Assembly (NCBI RefSeq): GCF_951230155.1
Contig: NZ_CATNVD010000020.1
Location: 36,296-100,295 of the forward strand
Source: Parablautia sp. Marseille-Q6255
GTDB lineage: Bacteria > Bacillota > Clostridia > Lachnospirales > Lachnospiraceae
Length of the DNA stretch: 64,000 nt
Direction: 5' to 3'
The notes under the pieces were generated by a model. The model made no database searches, had not been told where the DNA came from, and was given only the letters and a program-made list of their open reading frames with translations. Below are positions 56,297-64,000 of the stretch, one piece after another (within the stretch, counting starts at the first letter, position 1; every line of letters starts with the position of its first letter). A program made the translations under genes and the position numbers.

Positions 56297-59200
56297 AGCT
56301 GAAGACAGCGGCGATCAGTATTGTCGTATCGGTCGCTCTGATCGGAGCAGGCGGATACGGTGCGTATTATGCTGTGCAGGGGCAGAAAAAGCCGGTAGAG
56401 GTAGTGCCGGTCGAGTATGTGAATATGGGCTACTGGGGCGGTGAGACGCAGTCTCTTTACGGAACGGTCACCTCTCAGATCGCTCAGACGATCGTATTAA
56501 ACGAGGAGTATAAGATAGACGAAGTGTTTGTGAAGGCTGGGGATGCAGTGAAGGAAGGCACGCCCCTGTTTTCCTATGATATGACGCTCGAGGAGCTTGA
56601 GCTTGAGATGGAGCAGCTTGATATGCAGACGCTTGAGCTGACCATGACGAAGCTTCAAAAGGATCTTGAGAAGCTAAAGAGCGGAAAGGTGACGGCATCG
56701 CTTGATGTGCGCACGGATGTACTGACTGCCGAGGGAGAGGATGCTTCCGGGGAAGCAGGTGTAGCCGGAGATATCCAGCCTCAGAATGATGCACCGGATG
56801 CAGGTGCGGAGGATGCAGAGGTGCTCGATGAGAGCATTTGGGAAACTGCGCCAGGTCAGGAAGAGCTGGGAGAGCAAAGCGAAGATGGAGCGGCATCTGC
56901 ACCGGGGGAGCAGGCTGGTGACGGAGGCCTGACCATTGAAGGGATCGAGGCTGTGGAAAAAACGCCGGATGATGCAGAGGGCACTGCAGAGGCACAGGCG
57001 AGTGCAGAGCATTATAAAATGCTGGTCACTACGCTGGATGAGCTGTTTCAGGCACATGGAGATACCTTAAAGGCAGAAGATGTGGCAGAGCCGATTCTGG
57101 CTGCAGTGTCTTATTACCGTGAGAAGTTTGCCGATGAAGTGACTTCTCAGGCAGACGATGGCAGCGGAACCGTTCGCGCCTTTGAGCTGAAAGAATCCGT
57201 TCGCAGCGCGCTTGGCGAGCAGGGGGCGAAGGAGCTGCAGGATGCCACAGAAGTATTGAACCAGTACCATGTGCGGTATGTGGAAATGCTGATCAGCGAG
57301 GCGATGGCAGAAAGTACGGCTATGTCAGCCAAAGAGACAGTCAGCGCTTTGGCAGAGATTCAGGATAATTATGCGATGCTCGCCACAAAGCAGCAACAGT
57401 CGGTTGGCAATTACGATGAGATCGGTATACTGGAGCAGCTTGCAGAAGAAAAGGAAAATGCACCGTCTGAGACACAAAGCGAATCTGAAAATCAGACAGA
57501 ATCCGAGCTGCAAAGCGAATCCGGGAACCAGACGGAATCTGAGACAGCAGCAGAGTCTGAGTCTGAGACAGAGTCCAATACCGAGACAGGAACAGAGAAC
57601 CAGACAGAACAGGAAACACAACCGCAGCCTCCGACTGAGCCGGGAGGAGAGACAGAGCAGACGACGTATGAGCTGACGATCCACTATCAGGATGAAAAGG
57701 GCAACGATGTCCTGACGGGACCACCGGTGGAAGAAAAGACGCAGGGAGAAGAAGTCAGACTGACGGCGCCGCAGGGCGAGGATCTTCTGGCAGATTTCCT
57801 GCGCTGGGAGGTAAGAGCACCGCAGTCATTAAAAGACACTCTGAGCGAAGAGGCGCTGAAAAATCCGGAACTGGTATTTACCATGCCGGGAGAAACGGTA
57901 ACAGTTGCGGCAGTCTATCATTCTTATGAAGAGAAGATAGAACGGTATGTACGCAGTTTTCTTGATATTGCGTCAGAGGTGTTGAGCGAGGGCGCGGCAG
58001 CTCAGGAGGACTATCTGACACGGCTTGAGACTGCGATCGCGTTTTATCAGTTCTGGCTGGCGGAATCACCGGAGAGTTCTTCCGATGCTTTGCTGTCTGA
58101 GACGATGCCTGATGCAGTGCCCGAGACGATGCCGGAGGCAGTTCTGGATACGCTGCTTGGCAATGTGATGGAATACTATCAGCTCCGGGGAACAGTAAAT
58201 GCCTACCTGCAGCAGCAGGAAGGGGACGATATTGTCGCAGCAGAGACACTCGAAAAACAGTATGAGGCACTGTGCACGACCTATGTACGGGCATTGTTTG
58301 AGCGGATCGATGCGGCGGCGATCAACGGAGAAGATCTTGAAAAAGCAATGAATGCCTACAATGTACTCGGACCGTCCTGGCAGCTTTTGCTGGAGGAACA
58401 GTGGCAGCTTTCGCACGGAGCAGCCCCGGATGCTCCGGTAGCAGCGATCGGGGACAGCCTGCAGGCATATACGGTGCTGCTTCCTTTCCAGGAGTTCCAG
58501 AAGCTTGATCCGAATACGCCGGAGGAAGAAAAGATCGCCATTTTGCAGGAGATCATGCAGGCATATCTGCTGCTTACCGAAGCGCAGCAGCAGATCGTGG
58601 CCGCAGCTCCGGGATTTGTCGATACGATGAAGCAGTACGGACTGTGGGATCCGAATAAGCCGCAGACCGAACCGCAGACAGAGACCGAACCGGGCTGGGG
58701 AGATGATCCGGGCTGGGGAGACGATCCGGGGGATTCCCTGGAAGGGCTGCAGGAGATGATCAAAGACAAGGAGCGCGAGATCAAGGAATGTGAGCTTGAT
58801 ATGCGGGAAAAACAGCTGACTGTGGATCAGAAGCAGCGGATCGTAGATGGAAAGGTTGTCAAGAGTACTATGGATGGTACGGTCATCAGCATCGGCGCGG
58901 AGGATGGAACCTCTGATTACGATTATTTTGCAAAGGTCGCAAATGAGAGCGGTCTGTATGCAAAGGGAGCGATGAGTGAGCTGGCTCTGGAGAGAATCCA
59001 TGTCGGCGATACGATCTCCGGTATGATGACAGAAACAGGAGTCGGCTTTACGGCCGTAATAAAGGAAATCTCGCAGTATCCGGACACAAGCGGAGGAAGC
59101 ATGAGCTTTGGATACGGTTCTGAAAATACAAATGCGTCTTACTATCCGTTCTATGCGCTGCTGGACAGTACGGAGGACATCGAAGAGGGAGAGGCAGAAA

Positions 59201-59481
59201 TCCAGCTTTCCGCGACCATGTCAAGCGGAGATATGGGAATCTATCTGGAGCCGTACTTTGTGCGCGAGGAAAAGGATGGCAGAAGCTATGTGTGGAAGCA
59301 GGGATCGGATGGAACGCTGACCAAGCAGTATGTCAAGACGGGCAAGCTCGTCTACGGCGGATCGGCGGTTGAGATTCAGAAAGGGCTTGAAACGACAGAT
59401 AAGATTGCATTTCCATATGGCAAGTACGTCGAAGAGGGCGCTAAGACGAAGGAAGTAGATTCGCTGGAAGCAGGCGTATAG
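56293..59481 (+). CDS. Adaptor protein with a very large extracellular insertion
   Basis: 1062 residues. The first 135 residues are a MacA/HlyD adaptor: membrane segment, VNMGYWGGETQSLYG, FVKAGDAVKEGTPLFSYD and the first coiled-coil arm (LEELELEMEQLDMQTLELTM). The last 250 residues complete it (KEREIKECELDMREKQLTVD, VVKSTMDGTVISIG, then beta-barrel). Between them lie about 680 residues: acidic linkers, a helical part, a Glu/Ser/Thr-rich low-complexity run, an InlB-repeat-like domain (YELTIHYQDEKGNDVL, GETVTVAAVYHS) and more helices. The insertion is at the tip of the hairpin. I know no adaptor of this build. Confidence 0.82.
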   Translation: MKLKTAAISIVVSVALIGAGGYGAYYAVQGQKKPVEVVPVEYVNMGYWGGETQSLYGTVTSQIAQTIVLNEEYKIDEVFVKAGDAVKEGTPLFSYDMTLEELELEMEQLDMQTLELTMTKLQKDLEKLKSGKVTASLDVRTDVLTAEGEDASGEAGVAGDIQPQNDAPDAGAEDAEVLDESIWETAPGQEELGEQSEDGAASAPGEQAGDGGLTIEGIEAVEKTPDDAEGTAEAQASAEHYKMLVTTLDELFQAHGDTLKAEDVAEPILAAVSYYREKFADEVTSQADDGSGTVRAFELKESVRSALGEQGAKELQDATEVLNQYHVRYVEMLISEAMAESTAMSAKETVSALAEIQDNYAMLATKQQQSVGNYDEIGILEQLAEEKENAPSETQSESENQTESELQSESGNQTESETAAESESETESNTETGTENQTEQETQPQPPTEPGGETEQTTYELTIHYQDEKGNDVLTGPPVEEKTQGEEVRLTAPQGEDLLADFLRWEVRAPQSLKDTLSEEALKNPELVFTMPGETVTVAAVYHSYEEKIERYVRSFLDIASEVLSEGAAAQEDYLTRLETAIAFYQFWLAESPESSSDALLSETMPDAVPETMPEAVLDTLLGNVMEYYQLRGTVNAYLQQQEGDDIVAAETLEKQYEALCTTYVRALFERIDAAAINGEDLEKAMNAYNVLGPSWQLLLEEQWQLSHGAAPDAPVAAIGDSLQAYTVLLPFQEFQKLDPNTPEEEKIAILQEIMQAYLLLTEAQQQIVAAAPGFVDTMKQYGLWDPNKPQTEPQTETEPGWGDDPGWGDDPGDSLEGLQEMIKDKEREIKECELDMREKQLTVDQKQRIVDGKVVKSTMDGTVISIGAEDGTSDYDYFAKVANESGLYAKGAMSELALERIHVGDTISGMMTETGVGFTAVIKEISQYPDTSGGSMSFGYGSENTNASYYPFYALLDSTEDIEEGEAEIQLSATMSSGDMGIYLEPYFVREEKDGRSYVWKQGSDGTLTKQYVKTGKLVYGGSAVEIQKGLETTDKIAFPYGKYVEEGAKTKEVDSLEAGV

Positions 59482-59496
59482 CAGGAGGTGTGAGAA

Positions 59497-60753
59497 TTGC
59501 TTGAAAACATAAGACTATCCTTTCAGGGGATCTGGTCGCATAAGATGAGGTCCTTCCTCACAATGCTCGGAATCATCATAGGTATTGCCTCGATCATCTC
59601 TATTGTGTCAACGATCAAGGGGACGAATGAGCAGATCAAGAATAACCTGATCGGTTCTGGAAATAATACCGTGGATGTCGTTCTGTCCGGGCAATGGGAG
59701 CTTGATATTTATTCCGCAGCAGATATTCCGCCGGGAATTCCAGAAGTCAGTGAAGAGACAAGGCAGGAGATCCTGGATCTGGATTCTGTGGAAAATGTGA
59801 CATGCTACAATGAGCGGCGTACTTCGGACGGCGTGTTCTACCAGAATACCAGTCTGTCCGAGGTGGCGGTCAGGGGAATTGATACGAGCTATTTCGAAAC
59901 CGCCGGCTATGTCATCAAGACCGGAAGAAATTTTATTGACAGTGATTATGAGAATTTCCGAAAGGTGCTGATCCTTGACCAGACAGCGGCAGATACGCTG
60001 TTTCAAAACGAAAATCCGATCGGCAAAACGATCGAAATCAAGGAGATGCCGTTTACCGTAGTAGGCGTTGTTGACAAGGCGATGAATTTTGAGCCGACGA
60101 TCAATTCGATTACGGATTATTATACGTATCATCAGAATCAGTCCGCAGGCTATCTCTATATGCCGCGTGCTTCCTGGCCGATCGTTTACGCGTATGACGA
60201 GCCGGAAAATGTGATCGTAAAGGCAGTCAGCACAGATGATATGGAGGATGCCGGTCAAAAGACGGCAGATATCCTGAACAAGACGATCTCCGAACAACAG
60301 ACGGATTATAAGTATAAAGCAGATAATCTGCTGGAGCAGGCGCAGAAGCTGCAGGATCTGAGCGCTGCGACAAATAATCAGCTGATCTGGATCGCCAGTA
60401 TCTCCCTTCTCGTGGGCGGCATCGGCGTTATGAATATCATGCTGGTATCTGTCACAGAACGAACGAGCGAGATCGGCCTGAAAAAAGCGATCGGCGCGCG
60501 AAAGAGTATCATTCTCGGGCAGTTTTTGACAGAGGCTGCTGTGCTGACAAGCATTGGCGGACTGATCGGTGTCGCGGCGGGAATTGGTATGGCGCAGGCG
60601 ATCAACAAGGTTTCCGGCGTCGCGGTGTCTATCAGCATACCGGCGGCTGTGATCGCGGTCGTATTTTCTATGCTGATCGGTATCGTATTTGGACTGCTGC
60701 CGTCCATACAGGCGGCAAATCTTGACCCGATCGAGGCCCTGCGCAGAGAATAA
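59497..60753 (+). CDS. ABC transporter permease (MacB/FtsX type)
   Basis: 418 residues, TTG start behind GGAGG. N-terminal membrane segment (SFLTMLGIIIGIASIISI), a large outside domain, and three C-terminal segments with LLVGGIGVMNIMLVSVTERT and EIGLKKAIGARK. The end is ANLDPIEALRRE, the family hallmark. It forms the MacB-like exporter with the 55610 ATPase. Confidence 0.95.
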   Translation: MLENIRLSFQGIWSHKMRSFLTMLGIIIGIASIISIVSTIKGTNEQIKNNLIGSGNNTVDVVLSGQWELDIYSAADIPPGIPEVSEETRQEILDLDSVENVTCYNERRTSDGVFYQNTSLSEVAVRGIDTSYFETAGYVIKTGRNFIDSDYENFRKVLILDQTAADTLFQNENPIGKTIEIKEMPFTVVGVVDKAMNFEPTINSITDYYTYHQNQSAGYLYMPRASWPIVYAYDEPENVIVKAVSTDDMEDAGQKTADILNKTISEQQTDYKYKADNLLEQAQKLQDLSAATNNQLIWIASISLLVGGIGVMNIMLVSVTERTSEIGLKKAIGARKSIILGQFLTEAAVLTSIGGLIGVAAGIGMAQAINKVSGVAVSISIPAAVIAVVFSMLIGIVFGLLPSIQAANLDPIEALRRE

Positions 60754-60805
60754 AAAGAATAAATAATACGTCTAATACGTATGTTTGTCAAAAAAGCTTA
60801 TTTGG

Positions 60806-60839
60806 GGGCTTGCCTTAAGGCAAGCCCTTATGTTATAAT
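60806..60839 (+). promoter_or_regulatory. 22-bp palindrome (terminator) fused to the rpsB promoter
   Basis: GGGCTTGCCTT-AAGGCAAGCCC at 60806-60827 is perfectly symmetric. TTGCCT inside it (60810-60815) serves as -35, with an 18-bp spacer to -10 TATAAT at 60834-60839. The same hairpin would end the exporter operon. Confidence 0.7.
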
Positions 60840-60860
60840 ACAAAAGTTACAGATTAAACA

Positions 60861-60918
60861 CGCAGGTGGATTCTGGAAATGGTGCCAAAGCGGTCTTTTC
60901 GGAAGCGTGAGACCTGCG
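60861..60918 (+). ncRNA. Candidate structured leader of rpsB
   Basis: CGCAGGT (60861-60867) pairs with ACCTGCG (60912-60918), enclosing about 44 nt with a smaller hairpin. It lies 29 nt before the start. It may bind S2 for autogenous control; no known leader motif is matched. Confidence 0.4.
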
Positions 60919-60947
60919 GAAGAAATCAACCAAAAAGGAGAAAAGAC

Positions 60948-61685
60948 ATGAGCGTAATTTCAATGAAGCAGTTACTTGAGGCAGGTGTTCATTTCGGACA
61001 TCAGACAAGAAGATGGAACCCGAAGATGGCTGAGTACATCTACACAGAGCGCAACGGCATCTACATCATTGACCTTCAGAAATCTGTAGGTAAGGTAGAC
61101 GAGGCATGCAAGGCAGTAGCAGACATCGCAGCAAACGGCGGAAACATCCTCTTCGTAGGTACAAAGAAGCAGGCTCAGGATGCAGTTCAGGCAGAGGCTG
61201 AGAGATGCGGCATGTACTATGTAAATGAGAGATGGCTCGGCGGTATGCTGACAAACTTCAAGACAATCCAGGGCAGAATCAAACGTCTCAAAGATATTGA
61301 GACAATGGAAGAGGATGGAACATTTGATGTTCTTCCGAAGAAAGAAGTTATCGCACTGAAGAAAGAGCAGGAGAAGCTTCAGAAGAACCTTGGCGGTATC
61401 AAGGAGATGAAGAGAATCCCGGATGCAATCTTTGTAGTAGACCCGAAGAAGGAGAGAATCTGTGTACAGGAGGCTCATACACTCGGTATTCCGCTTATCG
61501 GTATCTGTGATACAAACTGTGATCCGGAGGAACTGGACTACGTGATCCCGGGCAACGATGATGCAATCCGTGCCGTTAAGCTGATCGTTTCCAAGATGGC
61601 AGACGCTGTTATCGAGGCAAAGCAGGGTGAGGAAGTCGTAGAGGAAGCTTTTGAGGAGGCTCCGGTAGACGCAATTGCTGAGTAA
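60948..61685 (+). CDS. rpsB: Small ribosomal subunit protein S2
   Basis: 245 residues from ATG 60948 ([17 protein letters not shown]) after AAAGGAG. Clear S2 features: [35 protein letters not shown] and [13 protein letters not shown]. The longer open frame lies in the leader. Followed by tsf. Confidence 0.99.
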   Translation: MSVISMKQLLEAGVHFGHQTRRWNPKMAEYIYTERNGIYIIDLQKSVGKVDEACKAVADIAANGGNILFVGTKKQAQDAVQAEAERCGMYYVNERWLGGMLTNFKTIQGRIKRLKDIETMEEDGTFDVLPKKEVIALKKEQEKLQKNLGGIKEMKRIPDAIFVVDPKKERICVQEAHTLGIPLIGICDTNCDPEELDYVIPGNDDAIRAVKLIVSKMADAVIEAKQGEEVVEEAFEEAPVDAIAE

Positions 61686-61728
61686 TTATACAAGACAATT
61701 GATATACAGATTTCAGGAGGAATAGAAA

Positions 61729-62667
61729 ATGGCTATCACAGCAGGAATGGTAAAAGAGTTAAGAGAAATGACTGGCGCTGGTATGATGGACTGCAAGAAA
61801 GCCCTCACAGCAACAGATGGTGATATGGACAAGGCAGTAGAATTCCTGAGAGAAAAGGGACTCGCAACTGCACAGAAGAAAGCCAGCAGAATCGCAGCAG
61901 AAGGCCTTGCAATGGTTATGGTATCAGAAGACGGAAAGAATGCCGTTGCAGTAGAGGTAAACGCTGAGACAGATTTCGTTGCAAAGAACGAAAAATTCCA
62001 GGGCTATGTTGCACAGGTAGCTGAGCAGGCACTGGAGACATCCGCAGCAGATATTGACGCTTTCCTTGCAGAGCCGTGGAAATTTGACACAACAAAGACA
62101 GTTGCAGAAGAACTGGCAGGTCAGATCGCAGTGATCGGCGAGAATATGAATATCAGAAGATTCGCTCAGGTGAAAGAGGATGCTGGTTTTGTAGCTTCTT
62201 ACACACACATGGGTGGAAAGATCGGCGTTCTGGTTGACGTTGTGACAGATGTAGTAAATGATGACATCAAAGAGATGGCAAAGAACGTAGCTATGCAGGT
62301 AGCAGCTCTGAAGCCGCTCTATACAAGCGACAGCGAAGTAAGCGCAGAGTATATTGAGCACGAGAAAGAGATCCTGAAAGCTCAGATTATGAACGATCCG
62401 AAGGAGTCCCAGAAGCCGGAGAAGGTTATCGAGGGAATGATCACAGGACGTATCAAGAAAGAGCTCAAAGAGATCTGCCTGCTTGATCAGGTATACGTAA
62501 AGGCAGAGGACGGAAAGCAGTCCGTAGCTCAGTACGTAGCACAGGTTGCTAAAGCAAACAGCGCAAACATCACGATCAAAGGCTTTGTTCGTTACGAGAC
62601 AGGCGAAGGAATCGAGAAGAAGCAGGAAGATTTTGCGGCAGAGGTTGCTGCACAGATGGGAAACTAA
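61729..62667 (+). CDS. tsf: Elongation factor Ts
   Basis: 312 residues, AGGAGG before the start. GDP/GTP exchange factor of EF-Tu. MVKELREMTGAGMMDCKKAL, NAETDFVAKN and a C-terminal dimerisation part. The usual pyrH neighbour does not follow; the region after it looks foreign. Confidence 0.99.
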   Translation: MAITAGMVKELREMTGAGMMDCKKALTATDGDMDKAVEFLREKGLATAQKKASRIAAEGLAMVMVSEDGKNAVAVEVNAETDFVAKNEKFQGYVAQVAEQALETSAADIDAFLAEPWKFDTTKTVAEELAGQIAVIGENMNIRRFAQVKEDAGFVASYTHMGGKIGVLVDVVTDVVNDDIKEMAKNVAMQVAALKPLYTSDSEVSAEYIEHEKEILKAQIMNDPKESQKPEKVIEGMITGRIKKELKEICLLDQVYVKAEDGKQSVAQYVAQVAKANSANITIKGFVRYETGEGIEKKQEDFAAEVAAQMGN

Positions 62668-62731
62668 TTTATCAATCGTAAGACTGGTAAAAAGCGAATT
62701 AAATAGTGTATTTAAGCGGTTTCTGGCTATT

Positions 62732-62760
62732 TTGACAAGTGTTATAAACTACTGTAAAAT
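62732..62760 (+). promoter_or_regulatory. Promoter downstream of tsf
   Basis: -35 TTGACA at 62732-62737, 17-bp spacer, -10 TAAAAT at 62755-62760. Likely drives the YaiI-like gene. Confidence 0.65.
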
Positions 62761-62781
62761 CTCACAAAATATCGTGCTATT

Positions 62782-62826
62782 TTGGGTACAGATTGGGTAG
62801 AGTATTGGGTAAAGAAAATTACCCAA
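62782..62826. repeat. Phased TTGGGTA repeats
   Basis: TTGGGTA at 62782, 62793 and 62805 (11-12 bp steps) and the inverse TACCCAA at 62820. Possible protein-binding or recombinase arm sites. Confidence 0.6.
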
Positions 62827-62971
62827 CCTCTTAACGAGGAATTCGCTTGTTGTTTAAAAATAGAAAGGGAACGCTGTGAATGATTGAGGGCATATTGTGT
62901 AAGTGCAATATGTCCTTAAATTTTTGTGTCACAGTAAAATTTGTGTAACGGTTCGGAGGAGAGATAGAAAG

Positions 62972-63445
62972 ATGCAGATATTTGTGGATGCAGATGCCTG
63001 CCCGGTGATTGCTGTCGTTGAAAAGATTGCAAAAGAGCATAGTGTTCCAGAAACACTGCTGTGTGATACGAATCATGTTCTGTCATCAGATTACAGTGAA
63101 GTTATTGTTGTCGGAGCAGGAGCAGATGCAGTAGATTATAAGCTGATCAGTATCTGTCATAAAGGAGATATTGTTGTATCACAGGATTATGGTGTAGCAG
63201 CAATGGCTCTTGGGAAAGGTGCTTATGCCATTCATCAATCAGGGAAATGGTACACCAATGACAATATTGATCAGATGCTCATGGAGCGTCATTTGAATAA
63301 AAAAGCCAGAAGGAGTTCACACAAAAATCATATCAAAGGCCCGAAGAAGCGAACGGAGGAAGATGATGAAAGATTCACTCAGTCTTTTGAAAAAATGCTT
63401 TTGATGGCACAGCTGAAAGAAGGCAGGGAGCATGGGATTATTTAA
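62972..63445 (+). CDS. YaiI/YqxD family protein (UPF0178, DUF188)
   Basis: 157 residues from ATG 62972; the GGAGGAG site favours it over the longer frame. MQIFVDADACPVIAVVEKIA and VSQDYGVAAMALGKGAYAI are the family hallmarks (PIN-like acidic residues). A nuclease-like fold is suspected for the family but activity is unknown. The basic tail is HKNHIKGPKKR. It overlaps the next gene by 14 bp. Confidence 0.93.
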   Translation: MQIFVDADACPVIAVVEKIAKEHSVPETLLCDTNHVLSSDYSEVIVVGAGADAVDYKLISICHKGDIVVSQDYGVAAMALGKGAYAIHQSGKWYTNDNIDQMLMERHLNKKARRSSHKNHIKGPKKRTEEDDERFTQSFEKMLLMAQLKEGREHGII

Positions 63446-63650
63446 AAAGAAAACTGTGAAAAAAACATATGAAAGAGAAAATATGAGACCAATAATCCGT
63501 GCAGGCATTTGTACTGGTGAACAAATAGCAGGATTTAAAGATATACGGACTGGAAAAATGGAAGAAATTATGCTTATTAAATCTCCGGAAGATTTAGAAA
63601 ATTTTAAAAGTATATATGGGATCACGGAAGAGATTGCAAAAGAGTACTAA
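63432..63650 (+). CDS. Small conserved protein of unknown function
   Basis: 72 residues. Begins MGLFKKKTVKKTYERENMRP and contains RAGICTGEQIAGFKDIRTGK and EEIMLIKSPEDLENF. The style is of a conserved Lachnospiraceae small protein, but I cannot give a function. It is coupled to the DUF188 gene and probably in the same operon. Confidence 0.75.
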   Translation: MGLFKKKTVKKTYERENMRPIIRAGICTGEQIAGFKDIRTGKMEEIMLIKSPEDLENFKSIYGITEEIAKEY

Positions 63651-63916
63651 AGTCAGACAGAAAACTATACAGGTGAGAAGCGCAAACAGAAATTATAAAG
63701 ATTTAAAGCAGAAACAGAAAAGTGTTTTATTTCTGTAGTTAATAAGATTATTAAAGAGCAGCAACGAATCAGAAAAAATAAAAATAATCAGGAAGAGTTC
63801 CATTGGCATGATGAATTTACAGCGTTGAATTTCTCTAAAAGGAAATTAAAAAGGAAATTTAAGGAAATCTAAGGACTTAGAGTATAATTATCATTGGCAA
63901 AAAGTAAAAAAATAAA

Positions 63917-63938
63917 GGAAGAGGCCGAAACCTCTTCC
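63917..63938 (-). terminator. Terminator-like hairpin near the window end
   Basis: GGAAGAGG-CCGAAA-CCTCTTCC. On the minus strand it is followed by TTTATTTTTTT. The stretch 63651-63916 holds no recognisable gene. Confidence 0.5.
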
Positions 63939-63941
63939 CAA

Positions 63942-64000
63942 TCATACAGATTTGTCTTATTGTTTAATTGTCCAGAAAAAACATAAGGAGTCTGTATGAT
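63942..64000 (+). promoter_or_regulatory. RBS and start codon of the next gene within an inverted repeat
   Basis: AAGGAG at 63985-63990 is followed by ATG at 63996. ATCATACAGA (63942-63951) pairs exactly with TCTGTATGAT (63991-64000), which covers the start codon. Confidence 0.45.

Overview
The window looks like a chromosomal segment of a Gram-positive gut Clostridium of the Lachnospiraceae type. This rests on protein style, gene content and moderate-GC core genes: rpoB-rpoC, rpsL-rpsG-fusA-tuf, rpsB-tsf, purC, glyA, a monomeric [FeFe] hydrogenase, sortase-type surface proteins and strong AGGAGG ribosome-binding sites. The species is not determined.

Layout. 0-6.2 kb: the end of an aldo/keto reductase with a ferredoxin tail, an Xre regulator divergent from a large secreted repeat protein, and a complete IS30-family element. 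6.2-15.3 kb: rpoB-rpoC with its own promoter, a strong terminator and a convergent VanZ-like gene. 15.4-24.2 kb: a sugar locus with an AraFGH-like ABC importer, an AraC regulator, a DUF5107/TPR protein and an AllA-like cupin. The importer promoter and the DUF5107 promoter share the same direct-repeat operator in exactly the same register. 24.2-25.5 kb: an AT-rich patch with a 40-bp perfect palindrome, a broken DHFR-like gene and two GNAT acetyltransferases. 25.8-27.8 kb: a second AraC regulator with a uroporphyrinogen-decarboxylase-family protein. 28-32.9 kb: the str operon, ending in tuf.

32.8-40.25 kb is an AT-rich island inserted at the 3' end of tuf. The last 56 bp of tuf and its terminator are repeated at the far end. 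The island holds a decayed minus-strand gene, a phage-type Dam methylase with an Xre regulator, an IS3 remnant, a beta-type DNA methyltransferase, and a methylase / C-protein / nuclease set laid out like a controlled type II restriction-modification system. It ends with a translationally coupled pair: an endonuclease/exonuclease/phosphatase-fold protein and a 188-residue protein I do not recognise. This pair is the best candidate for an undescribed system. No integrase is visible.

40.4-49.1 kb encodes three secreted proteins: a pilin-like protein, a metallo-beta-lactamase-fold hydrolase and a very large LRR/beta-helix/Cna protein. 49.2-53.9 kb holds purC, the hydrogenase, tcdA and glyA. 54.2-60.8 kb is a MacAB-like exporter operon with two adaptor proteins, one carrying a roughly 680-residue insertion. 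60.8-62.7 kb is rpsB-tsf. After tsf the sequence becomes AT-rich again, with phased TTGGGTA repeats, a YaiI/DUF188 gene and a small conserved protein. The window closes at the ribosome-binding site and start codon of another gene.
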